Source: Candidatus Zixiibacteriota bacterium | Lineage (GTDB): Bacteria > Zixibacteria > MSB-5A5 > SM1-73 | Direction of reading: 5' to 3' | Length of the DNA stretch: 13,245 nucleotides | Assembly (NCBI GenBank): GCA_020341875.1 | Contig: CP070839.1 | Coordinates: 2,346,656 to 2,359,900, forward strand | Shown here: piece after piece, positions 6,613 through 12,990 of the stretch | Layout of the letters: each line of letters begins with the position of its first letter | Numbering within the stretch: position 1 is the stretch's first letter | Program-made: the position numbers and the translations under genes | The notes under the pieces: generated by a model | Seen by the model: the letters and a program-made list of their open reading frames with translations, nothing else | The model's database searches: none | Told to the model about the DNA's origin: nothing

Positions 6613-7167
6613 ATGCTCGCTCTGAAACTGACAGTTGCGTTAGGGCTGGCAGTGCTCGTGGCAGGATGCGTACCATCGCTGCATCCGCTGTACACCGAGG
6701 AGGACCTGGTGTACGACCCAACCCTGGTGGGGACCTGGACCGAGGAAGAAAGCGAGGACACCTGGACCTTTCGCAAGGTGGGCGACAAATCTTATGACTT
6801 GATCTACACGGAGGAAGGAGTTCCTGCCCGGTTTGACGCGCACCTGGTGCGAATTGGAGAGTTCCTCTTCCTGGACACCTATCCCGGGGAACCGGATATC
6901 AAGAACGGCTTCTATCTGATTCACCTGGTGCCGGCGCACACTTTTTCAAGAATCGAGATGGAAGGAGACGTTTTGCGCTATGCCATGCTGGACCTGGATT
7001 GGCTGAAGAGGATGATCGCCGAGAAGGCAACCGACATCGGACACGAGGAGATGGAAGGGGGCATTCTCCTCACTGCGCCCCCTAACGAACTCCAGGAGTT
7101 TCTTCTGAAGTACGCGGATGACGACAATGCGTTTCCTGACTCCAAAGAGCTACACCACCAGAAGTGA
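6613..7167 (+). CDS. Predicted outer-envelope lipoprotein of unknown function
   Basis: From the ATG at 6613 the protein has 184 residues. The N-terminus is a textbook lipoprotein signal: one Lys at position 5, a hydrophobic core, and the lipobox VAGC with C19 as the lipidated residue. The +2 residue is Val, not Asp, so export to the outer membrane is plausible if the Lol system operates. The mature part begins VPSLHPLYTEEDLVYDPTLV and continues GTWTEEESEDTWTFRK, a beta-rich pattern that recurs in uncharacterised lipoproteins with a lipocalin-like 'GTW' strand. The rest is acidic, ends in a polar tail, and shows no catalytic motif. The gene has its own promoter. The next gene begins 46 bases after its stop, so read-through is possible. 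Confidence 0.8.
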   Translation: MLALKLTVALGLAVLVAGCVPSLHPLYTEEDLVYDPTLVGTWTEEESEDTWTFRKVGDKSYDLIYTEEGVPARFDAHLVRIGEFLFLDTYPGEPDIKNGFYLIHLVPAHTFSRIEMEGDVLRYAMLDLDWLKRMIAEKATDIGHEEMEGGILLTAPPNELQEFLLKYADDDNAFPDSKELHHQK

Positions 7168-7213
7168 TGGGTGAAGTACCCCTTCCGTCTGTGAGAAAAA
7201 GAGGAGTCAAGAG

Positions 7214-7837
7214 ATGTTAGTCAAACATCGCGGCTTCGAGCCTGTGGTCGATTCATCTGTATTCGTGGCGCCAACCGCCGTTCTTGTGGGAAATGTCCGG
7301 GTGGGTGCAAGGTCGCGGATAATATATGGTGCCGTCTTGGATTCGGAGGGCTCGAGAGTTGAAATCGGCGAGTGCACCATAGTCTGCGAAAATGCCGTTC
7401 TCAGGGCAACGGCTTCGGGAGATGCAGATTATCCTGTGATAATTGGGGATCACGTTTTTATCTCCCCACATGCGACCCTTCTGGGCTGCACAGTTGAATC
7501 CTGTTCTTACTTAGCCACAGGTGCAACTGTCTTGCACGGTGCGACGATTCGTTCCGGAGCGGCAATCGCGGTCGGAGCTTTTGTGCATGCCAAAACGGTA
7601 GTTCCGAGCGGCTTCTTCGTTCCCCCGAACGCAGTAGCAATAGGCGATCCCGTCAAGCTCTACGGCCCGGACGAGAAAGAAGCTCTGGCCGATGCGATAA
7701 AATCAATCGGGTTTGCCAAGATCGCATTCGGCGCAGAGGCGAAATGGGAAGATCGCCTCTCGAGATACAAACAGGCTACAGAGGTCAGATCAAAGGAATT
7801 CGGAAGCCACTTTGATGACATCGTTCTGGAAGACTGA
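7214..7837 (+). CDS. Gamma-carbonic-anhydrase-like left-handed beta-helix protein, probably not a canonical anhydrase
   Basis: This 207-residue protein has hexapeptide repeats from about 12 to 148, for example SSVFVAPTAVLVGNVRVGAR (14-33) and VIIGDHVFISPHATLLGCTV (75-94). A helical C-terminal arm (about 152-190) follows, the architecture of gamma-class carbonic anhydrases and their YrdA/PaaY relatives. Active members use three histidines to bind zinc. Aligned by hand to the Cam pattern (VVLHA and AHQSQVHG), the corresponding positions here are R64, P85 and L90; H86 is off by one residue. The canonical zinc site therefore seems lost. The protein may be structural, an acyl- or CoA-related enzyme, or have a shifted metal site. 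GAGGAG (7201-7206) lies seven bases before the ATG. The 82 bases after the stop show no clear promoter, so the next gene may be co-transcribed. Confidence 0.8.
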   Translation: MLVKHRGFEPVVDSSVFVAPTAVLVGNVRVGARSRIIYGAVLDSEGSRVEIGECTIVCENAVLRATASGDADYPVIIGDHVFISPHATLLGCTVESCSYLATGATVLHGATIRSGAAIAVGAFVHAKTVVPSGFFVPPNAVAIGDPVKLYGPDEKEALADAIKSIGFAKIAFGAEAKWEDRLSRYKQATEVRSKEFGSHFDDIVLED

Positions 7838-7919
7838 CTCTGAGTTTAGCCAGGTTGTCCGTTTCGTCAGGTCTTTCCCGCACGGCTGTGATCTGACGGC
7901 TGGAAGCTGAGAGGACACG

Positions 7920-8309
7920 ATGGACAAAATCAACGCTAGGAAGGCCATCGTATTTTTGCTGCACGCCTTTGCAATATGGGCGATCTGTGGAGCCAGTGTG
8001 GGGATCGGCAGGGCCGCGACGTCTGAGCGTATTGCGCTGATAATCCACGCGATTTTCGCTCCTGTCATCTCGGCGATAGTTGCTTCGATCTACTTCAGGA
8101 AGTTCAATTACACCACTCCGCTGCAGACGGCAGTTCTATTTGTGTGTTTTGTCATTTTCATGGATTTCTTCGTTGTCTCTCTTCTCATCCTGGGAGACTT
8201 TGGGATGTTCGCGAGCGCTCTGGGAACGTGGATTCCCTTCGCCCTGATGTTTACATCCATATACCTGACGGGGAGGTTTCTTAGGAAACCCATGGCGATC
8301 ACGAATTGA
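7920..8309 (+). CDS. Small four-helix integral membrane protein, unknown function
   Basis: This 129-residue protein is mostly hydrophobic, with four predicted transmembrane helices near residues 9-29, 38-58, 68-91 and 98-118. The short loops include the basic FRKFNY (59-64), and the basic end is GRFLRKP (118-124). By the positive-inside rule this suggests both ends and the middle loop are cytoplasmic. There are no catalytic motifs or conserved charged residues inside helices that would suggest a transporter. GAGAGGA (7909-7915) is four bases before the ATG. The next gene starts about 15 bases after the stop, so the two are likely co-transcribed. I cannot name the family. Confidence 0.7.
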   Translation: MDKINARKAIVFLLHAFAIWAICGASVGIGRAATSERIALIIHAIFAPVISAIVASIYFRKFNYTTPLQTAVLFVCFVIFMDFFVVSLLILGDFGMFASALGTWIPFALMFTSIYLTGRFLRKPMAITN

Positions 8310-8310
8310 T

Positions 8311-8317
8311 GAGAGGA
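8311..8317 (+). promoter_or_regulatory. Ribosome binding site deciding the DUF6886 start
   Basis: GAGAGGA lies six bases before ATG 8324. The upstream in-frame starts TTG 8306 and ATG 8309 overlap the previous stop but have no Shine-Dalgarno sequence. Confidence 0.6.
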
Positions 8318-8323
8318 ACGGGA

Positions 8324-8875
8324 ATGAGACTCTACCACATCAGCGATAGACCGGGCATCAGGCGATTTGAGCCCCGGCTTGCGCCGAGCAAGAGTGCAAA
8401 ACAACAGGGTCTGATGGTATGGGCTATAGATTATGAGCATCTGCACAATTACTTGCTTCCGCGAGATTGCCCCAGAGTGACCTTCTTTGCCAAAGAGGAC
8501 AGCGATCCCAAGGACGTTGAGAGATTAATGGCCGGCAGTTCTGCCGAGCACGTGGTAGCTGTTGAGGCCCGATGGCTGCCGGAGATACGGAAGCAGTGCA
8601 TTTTCCAGTACGAGTTTGATTCCCAGGACTTCACATGCGTCGACGAGATTGCCGGCTATTGGATTTCGCGCGAACCGGTTGTTCCTATTGCGGAGACCAA
8701 GATTGACGATGTTCCGGCCGCTTTGTTGGAGCACGATGTTGAGTTGCGAATCATGTGCTCCTTGTGGAAACTGCGCGAGGCCGTGATACACTCCACCCTC
8801 GGCTTTTCCATTATCCGCATGCACAAAGCCCAGCCCCCGCCGGAAGGCTATGAGGCCTATCATCCGCTGCCTTAG
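8324..8875 (+). CDS. DUF6886-family protein
   Basis: From ATG 8324 the protein has 183 residues. It has the pattern I associate with DUF6886: RLYHISDRPGIRRFEPR (2-18), VWAIDYEHLHNYLLPRDCPR (32-51), VTFFA (52-56), GYWISREPVVPI (111-122), and LRIMCSLWKLREAVIHST (141-158) leading into FSIIRMHKAQ (161-170). The function of the family is not known to me. The LYHxS start and the VWA..E/PRDCPRVTF block recall proteins with an ADP-ribosyltransferase-like fold, but that is only a hint. There is no signal peptide, so it is cytoplasmic. A decayed relative lies at 9568-9752, beyond the next gene. The family call is from memory of the pattern; the reading frame itself is secure. Confidence 0.72.
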   Translation: MRLYHISDRPGIRRFEPRLAPSKSAKQQGLMVWAIDYEHLHNYLLPRDCPRVTFFAKEDSDPKDVERLMAGSSAEHVVAVEARWLPEIRKQCIFQYEFDSQDFTCVDEIAGYWISREPVVPIAETKIDDVPAALLEHDVELRIMCSLWKLREAVIHSTLGFSIIRMHKAQPPPEGYEAYHPLP

Positions 8876-9019
8876 CCACGATCGCACCCTCATTCATGGG
8901 GGACGCAAATTCCGAAGGGCATCTGTTGCGTATTGTTCCACAGAGCGGTACATGAATTGAACGACTTGCGGCCGCTTCTTGTCACTTGCCTGAAGAACAG
9001 TAGGATTAGAAGACACGAC

Positions 9020-9544
9020 ATGAGAGCACGCTCTTTTTTTCTCTTTCTTGTCATATTATTCCTCAGTACCGAATCTCATGCTTTTGACGGTATCTCGTTG
9101 GGCGCCGGGAGAGCGAGAGTCTCGATTGACATTTACCGTGTAGGACTTCGAAAGCAGTTTGACCGCAACTGGTTTGAGTCGAGAGTTGGCCATTTATCTG
9201 GCTACCACGAGATATCTCTGAACTATCTGAAGCATGGGGAAGAGTCCATGTGGCTGGCTGCGTATTCCCCCGTATTCACCTACTCGTTCCCTGGGCTGAC
9301 TAAGCTTGCGGCCCCGTACATAGAAGGTGGAATAGGGATAAGTCTTCTTTCAGACAAAATGATAGCAGGTCGTGATCTTTCGACCTATTTCCAGTTCGAA
9401 GATCGTATTGGCGTCGGTCTCAGAATCGGAAGACGCCACACCCACGATTTGAACTTCAGGTACATGCACTATTCAAACGCAAGCATCAAGCAGCCGAATG
9501 ACGGACTCGACATCCTGATGGTTTCCTATAGCTTTTACTTCTAG
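9020..9544 (+). CDS. pagL: PagL-like lipid A 3-O-deacylase, outer-membrane beta-barrel
   Basis: From ATG 9020 the precursor has 174 residues and starts with a clear signal peptide ending STESHA (16-21). The longer in-frame TTG start at 8933 would place this signal 30 residues inside, so I reject it. The mature part alternates polar and hydrophobic strands and ends in aromatic Phe, the usual outer-membrane barrel signature. The most diagnostic block is LNFRYMHYSNASIKQPNDGL (144-163). PagL uses a His-x-Ser pair and a Glu twelve residues after the Ser; here H150 and S152 are in place and D164 occupies the Glu position. Known PagL enzymes remove the 3-position acyl chain from lipid A. The ribosome binding site is weak (AGAAGA, 9008-9013). 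A weak promoter may be TTGTCA (8979-8984) with TAGGAT (9001-9006), which would give a very short leader. Confidence 0.78.
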   Translation: MRARSFFLFLVILFLSTESHAFDGISLGAGRARVSIDIYRVGLRKQFDRNWFESRVGHLSGYHEISLNYLKHGEESMWLAAYSPVFTYSFPGLTKLAAPYIEGGIGISLLSDKMIAGRDLSTYFQFEDRIGVGLRIGRRHTHDLNFRYMHYSNASIKQPNDGLDILMVSYSFYF

Positions 9545-9567
9545 GTTCCCATCGCGGAGTAGTTGAC

Positions 9568-9752
9568 GCCTATTTTTCTGTTCCCGCCAATAACACCAGA
9601 ATTCGATCGTCAGAGCGATGACGTCGGCTTATGCTGTCCCTGGAGAAGGCTCACGAGGTTGTGATGACCCCCGGGAGCTGCCCTTCCATTGCCCGTATGC
9701 GAAAGACCAGTCACCGGCGGAAGCGCACGAGGCTTATCACCCGTTGCCATAG
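9568..9752 (+). pseudogene. Decayed C-terminal remnant of a second DUF6886-type gene
   Basis: Bases 9625-9699 translate as RLMLSLEKAHEVVMTPGSCP followed by SIARM. This matches residues 142-166 of the intact gene at 8324-8875 (RIMCSLWKLREAVIHSTLGF then SIIRM) at 11 of 25 positions. A one-base deletion near 9698-9701 shifts the frame. Then 9699-9752 reads AKDQSPAEAHEAYHPLP and TAG, matching HKAQPPPEGYEAYHPLP (167-183) at 11 of 17 positions, including the stop. Upstream in the first frame there is an in-frame TGA (9619-9621), and AYFS (9568-9579) weakly resembles GYWIS of the intact gene, with about a dozen residues missing between. No start codon or N-terminal half is present. The divergence indicates an old paralogue, not a recent duplicate. 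Confidence 0.75.
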
Positions 9753-9805
9753 GCGCTACACCGTTGCGGCATATTCCTTCATTTCCGTCCTTGCAAACAT
9801 GTGAC

Positions 9806-9839
9806 TTGACAACTGGGCAATGAAGGGTTAGGTTACAAT
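9806..9839 (+). promoter_or_regulatory. Candidate promoter of the DUF1028 gene with an over-long spacer
   Basis: A consensus -35, TTGACA (9806-9811), and a good -10, TACAAT (9834-9839, 5 of 6), are separated by 22 bases, well beyond the 16-18 normally tolerated. Either TAGGTT (9829-9834, 17-base spacer, 3 of 6) is the real -10, or activation needs a DNA-bending regulator. The elements are clear; their pairing is not. Confidence 0.35.
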
Positions 9840-9892
9840 CACCAGAAACCGTTAGTACGATCTGATACGACCTCAGCCAGAGGAGGGCTCGA

Positions 9893-10933
9893 ATGCGTGT
9901 TCATTTACCGTCTCAAGCCGCTCAGAGAATCTTTGTGCTCACATCTGTCATGCTACTCGGCATCGTTGTCTCACCGTTCGGGGCAGCATCGTCGCTCTCT
10001 CACGCGGCGAATGAAAACAGTCAACCTACTATCCCCACGTTTTCGATTGTCGCGCGAGATTCGCTCACCGGTGAGTTGGGGGTGGCGGTTGCGTCGCGGT
10101 TCTTTGGTGTTGGCGTGGTTGTGCCCTGGGCAAAAGCAGGCGTCGGCGCGGTCGCTACTCAATCATACGCAAACACAACCTTTGGCTGGCGTGGGCTTGA
10201 GTTGTTGGAGAAGGAGGCAACGCCGGAAGAAATTGTCGAGATTCTGATAAAAGATGACGACGATCCCGAAAGGCGTCAGTTCGGAATAGTGGCCGCGGAC
10301 GGAAGGTCGGCAACCTATACCGGACAGAAATGTCTGGCCTGGGCAGGAGGACGAAACGGTCCTGACTACGCGATTCAAGGCAACATACTCGCCAGCGAGG
10401 AAGTCGTGACAGCAATGGAGAAGACGTTCCTCCAGTCCAAGGGTACGCTGGCAGAGAGGCTATATGCATCCCTCCTGGCCGGGGAGGCAAAGGGCGGCGA
10501 CTCCCGTGGGAAACAGTCAGCGGCACTGCTGGTGGTGCAAAAGAACGCCGGTTACGGGGGCTACACGGATCGTGCCATAGACATCCGCGTAGACGATCAT
10601 CTCGAACCGTTCAAAGAACTGGGCCGTCTGCTGAAGATCGCCCAGGTGAATTACTCCTGGAACGAGGCCTGGACTCTTTTCACTCAGAAGAAATACCCAG
10701 AGGCCTTGCCGCATATGGAGCGCTCAGCACGCCTGGCACCCGACAACGCAGAAGTGTTCTATGACCTGGCTGTGATCCGTCTTGCCAACGGGAAAGAGAG
10801 CGAAGCGCTTGAAGCACTGAAGAAATCGCTCTCGCTGAATTTCAAACTGAAGAAGCAGGCAGCCGATGACGATGACCTAAAAGGCCTGAAAGGGAATCCA
10901 GGGTTTGAGGAGTTGGTCAAACCTGTGGACTGA
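9893..10933 (+). CDS. Secreted DUF1028 protein with a C-terminal TPR segment
   Basis: This 346-residue protein has an N-terminal signal-like segment (hydrophobic 13-31; probable cleavage in the alanine-rich stretch before residue 40). The DUF1028 domain follows (about 47-250): TFSIVARDSLTGELGVAVAS (49-68), VPWAKAGVGAVATQSYAN (77-94), AGGRNGPDYAIQGNIL (151-166) and YGGYTDRAIDIRVDDH (221-236). Family members have an Ntn-hydrolase-like fold, but their reaction is not established. The tail (about 255-320) is TPR-like: YPEALPHMERSARLAPDNAE then VFYDLAVIRLANGKESEALE. It ends in LKGNPGFEELV, a common end to such repeats. The protein probably acts in the periplasm or outside the cell, with the TPR part binding a partner. 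AGGAGGG (9881-9887) lies five bases before the ATG. It appears to be transcribed alone or with the next small membrane gene. Confidence 0.88.
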   Translation: MRVHLPSQAAQRIFVLTSVMLLGIVVSPFGAASSLSHAANENSQPTIPTFSIVARDSLTGELGVAVASRFFGVGVVVPWAKAGVGAVATQSYANTTFGWRGLELLEKEATPEEIVEILIKDDDDPERRQFGIVAADGRSATYTGQKCLAWAGGRNGPDYAIQGNILASEEVVTAMEKTFLQSKGTLAERLYASLLAGEAKGGDSRGKQSAALLVVQKNAGYGGYTDRAIDIRVDDHLEPFKELGRLLKIAQVNYSWNEAWTLFTQKKYPEALPHMERSARLAPDNAEVFYDLAVIRLANGKESEALEALKKSLSLNFKLKKQAADDDDLKGLKGNPGFEELVKPVD

Positions 10934-11002
10934 TCGAACCTTGAAGAAAAGTCTCGGCGGACCATTCGGGGCCCCGTACCGCAGAGACACGAGGAGGCCG
11001 GC

Positions 11003-11416
11003 ATGAACGAAGAAGGCAAAGATCTTGAGGGAGTTCGCCTGTATAGGCCTGGTGTCATAGCTGCTTACACGGTCCTCAGCGGAATGGCTATAGGGTTGCT
11101 TCTATACGCCCTGAACCTTTTGCGTCGCGGTCAGCGATGGCTGGGCGTTCTGACGTTGGTGCTCTGTGGTGTTCTTTTCATCTTGATAGCCGCTGTCTTC
11201 ACAATGGGCGGCAGGATGTTCGGCCTGGGGCTGCTTGGCGTGCTCGCGGCGATTCTCATCTACCAACTGGAGCGCAAACCCTTTGACCTAGCCTTGGAAA
11301 GAGGGGCAACTCCTGCCAAATGGTGGCCTCCCATTCTTTTTGTACTTGCTTTCCTGCTTGTCCTGATCGTGGCTGCCGGCCTCTTCGGGCCGAGTGATCT
11401 TGCCGATCTACCGTAG
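11003..11416 (+). CDS. Small four-helix membrane protein, unknown function
   Basis: This 137-residue protein has four predicted transmembrane helices near 17-40, 46-68, 70-88 and 108-128. The basic loop LRRGQRWLG (40-48) between helices 1 and 2 and the longer loop QLERKPFDLALERGATPAKW (88-107) between helices 3 and 4 mark the probable cytoplasmic and connecting faces. The N-terminus is acidic (MNEEGKDLEG) and the C-terminus polar (GPSDLADLP). There is no catalytic motif and I do not recognise the family. GAGGAGG (10991-10997) is five bases before the ATG. The gene starts 69 bases after the DUF1028 stop with no obvious terminator, so the two may form one transcript. Confidence 0.68.
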   Translation: MNEEGKDLEGVRLYRPGVIAAYTVLSGMAIGLLLYALNLLRRGQRWLGVLTLVLCGVLFILIAAVFTMGGRMFGLGLLGVLAAILIYQLERKPFDLALERGATPAKWWPPILFVLAFLLVLIVAAGLFGPSDLADLP

Positions 11417-11513
11417 GTTGTCTGAGTGCTTGAAACCCCCTCAGAGGACCGTTTTTGCGGCTCACCACTTACTGCGGCAGAGGCTCGTAACCTGACGCAA
11501 CCTCGAGAAGAGA

Positions 11514-11650
11514 TCATCCTGAGCCCGAAGATATGAACCGTATGGTTCGTACCGAAGGGCGAAGAATCTAAAAGACCGAGATGCTTCTCTTCGCCTTGCA
11601 CCAAGCGGTGCAGGGCTTCCCGGACGGGAGCGTCTGCTCGCTCAGCATGA
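11514..11650 (+). repeat. MITE/REP-like inverted-repeat element
   Basis: The terminal sequences TCATCCTGAGC (11514-11524) and GCTCAGCATGA (11640-11650) are inverted copies matching at 10 of 11 positions. An inner inverted pair is GGCGAAGAATCT (11558-11569) with AGATGCTTCTCTTCGCC (11579-11595), the second arm carrying extra bases. Two perfect small hairpins lie inside: GAACC-GTAT-GGTTC (11535-11548) and TGCACC-AAGC-GGTGCA (11597-11612). The ends resemble the widespread 'GTCATTCTGAGCGAAGCGAA' family of dispersed palindromic repeats seen in many environmental bacterial genomes. It has no coding capacity. It fills most of the 378-base gap between the genes ending at 11416 and starting at 11795. 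Confidence 0.6.
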
Positions 11651-11730
11651 CACGTCACTGCCCACGTTTTGTGGGGTGTTGCGCCGGAGAGGCGTGATCT
11701 GACAGCCTCAAGTCCCCACACAAGTATTGT

Positions 11731-11758
11731 TTGACAACTCGCCTGAAATCACTATTAT
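11731..11758 (+). promoter_or_regulatory. Near-consensus promoter of the cysteine-synthase-family gene
   Basis: TTGACA (11731-11736, 6 of 6), a 16-base spacer and TATTAT (11753-11758, 5 of 6). The start of transcription would be near 11765, about 30 bases before the ATG. The -35 and next bases, TTGACAACT, are identical to those at 9806-9814. Confidence 0.7.
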
Positions 11759-11794
11759 TATCTGAGACGAATTATCCGACTGAAAGGTTCGTCT

Positions 11795-12910
11795 ATGGTG
11801 AAGAGCGAAATCGATTGCCGCATTCGGGGGCTATCCTGTCTTGTAGGCAATACTCCTCTATTAGCTATCGATTTTGAGTTTCAAGGTCAGAAGAGAGTTC
11901 TCTATGCCAAGGCGGAGCACCTCAACATGACCGGCAGCATCAAGGACCGGATGGCCATGCACATCCTGCAGAAGGGTTACGCCCGGCAGGTTCTCCGGCC
12001 GGGCTGCCTTATTGCCGAGGCCACAAGCGGAAACACAGGAATATCGTTCGCAGCCATCGGCCGGGCTTTGGGCCATCCTGTCACCATATTCATGCCTGAC
12101 TGGATGAGCGAAGAAAGGATGGGTCTTATTCGAAGCCTGGGAGCCCAGGTTAACCTGGTAGGCAAAGAGGACGGTGGGTTTTTGGGCTGCATACGTCTGG
12201 CCGAAGAGTTGGCCCGAAACACAGAAGGAACCTTCCTTCCCGGGCAATTCTCAAACAACGATAACATAGAAGCCCACGCGACGACAACAGGTCCTGAGAT
12301 CTGGTGGCAGTTAAGGTTTCGCTCTCTGGTTCCGGATGCGTTCGTTGCAGGCGTCGGCACGGGTGGCACCATTATGGGCGCAGGTCGTTTTCTCAGGGAG
12401 AAGCATCCCGCGGTAAAACTCCACCCCTTGGAACCAGCCAGCTCGCCGACACTCTCAACAGGGCACAAGGTGGGCAAGCATCGCATTCAGGGCATATCGG
12501 ACGAATTCATACCGCCCATCGTGAACCTCGACGCTTTGGACGAAGTGATCGAAGTCGACGATGGCGATGCGATCCTGATGGCTCAGAAGTTGGCAAATGA
12601 ACTTGGAATCGGCGTTGGTATCTCTTCCGGCGCTAATTTCCTGGGGGCGCTTCAGGTCCAAAACGATCTTGGCAAAGATGCGACACTGGTCACCATTTTT
12701 CCGGATGACAATAAGAAATATCTCAGCACCGATCTTCTAAGGGAGGAATCGGTGAAAGATGGTTTCCTCTCTCCCGATGTTGAGCTTCTGGGTTTCCAGG
12801 CATTTAAGCGGGTCTGCTACACCTGCTGCGATCCTTCAGTCTGTTTGGAGGCAGACCATCTCGCACTAATAGATGGCAAATCCCTTCCACACTGCCCCCG
12901 AAGACCGTAA
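11795..12910 (+). CDS. PLP-dependent cysteine synthase / cystathionine beta-synthase family enzyme with cysteine-rich tail
   Basis: This 371-residue cytoplasmic enzyme has fold-type II PLP features: VGNTPLL (17-23); the PLP lysine K50 in [11 protein letters not shown] (44-54); the substrate loop ATSGNTGI (76-83); the phosphate-binding glycine loop [12 protein letters not shown] (186-197); and ISSGANF (276-282), where a Ser contacts the PLP ring nitrogen in this family. [11 protein letters not shown] (302-312) is the usual end of a cysteine synthase. Likely chemistry is beta-replacement on serine, O-acetylserine or a related substrate; cysteine versus another product cannot be told. Unlike plain CysK (about 310 residues) it has an extra tail with C341, C344, C345, C350 and C367 ([10 protein letters not shown] at 341-350), which looks like a metal or redox site. 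No CBS regulatory domain is present. The Shine-Dalgarno AAAGG (11782-11786) is moderate. Confidence 0.9.
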   Translation: MVKSEIDCRIRGLSCLVGNTPLLAIDFEFQGQKRVLYAKAEHLNMTGSIKDRMAMHILQKGYARQVLRPGCLIAEATSGNTGISFAAIGRALGHPVTIFMPDWMSEERMGLIRSLGAQVNLVGKEDGGFLGCIRLAEELARNTEGTFLPGQFSNNDNIEAHATTTGPEIWWQLRFRSLVPDAFVAGVGTGGTIMGAGRFLREKHPAVKLHPLEPASSPTLSTGHKVGKHRIQGISDEFIPPIVNLDALDEVIEVDDGDAILMAQKLANELGIGVGISSGANFLGALQVQNDLGKDATLVTIFPDDNKKYLSTDLLREESVKDGFLSPDVELLGFQAFKRVCYTCCDPSVCLEADHLALIDGKSLPHCPRRP

Positions 12911-12918
12911 CTTCGGTC
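12903..12918. terminator. Weak hairpin between convergent genes
   Basis: GACCG (12903-12907) and CGGTC (12914-12918) form a five-base-pair stem around the stop codon TAA of the cysteine-synthase-family gene, in the gap before the convergent reading frame. No T-run follows on the plus strand beyond CTCTT, so any terminator function is weak or bidirectional. Confidence 0.25.
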
Positions 12919-12990
12919 CTCTTACCGCCCGACAGCTACAAACCCTCCAGTGATTAGCGTGGTTGCGCCGCTTCCAGAAAGAGGCCGTCT

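Noticed and set aside
8306..8323. Overlapping TTG/ATG starts for the DUF6886 protein
   Set aside because: No Shine-Dalgarno precedes them, whereas GAGAGGA is well placed before ATG 8324 and the family pattern begins there.
8933..9019. TTG start adding 29 residues to the PagL-like protein
   Set aside because: It would place the signal peptide internally, and no ribosome binding site precedes it.
7888..11704. Shared GTGATCTGAC in the gaps near 7888 and 11695
   Set aside because: Only ten bases are shared with little similarity around them, so chance is the simplest explanation.
11977..12486. 169-codon minus-strand frame and a 98-codon plus-strand frame (12304-12600)
   Set aside because: Both lie wholly inside the PLP enzyme, which has continuous family motifs in its own frame.
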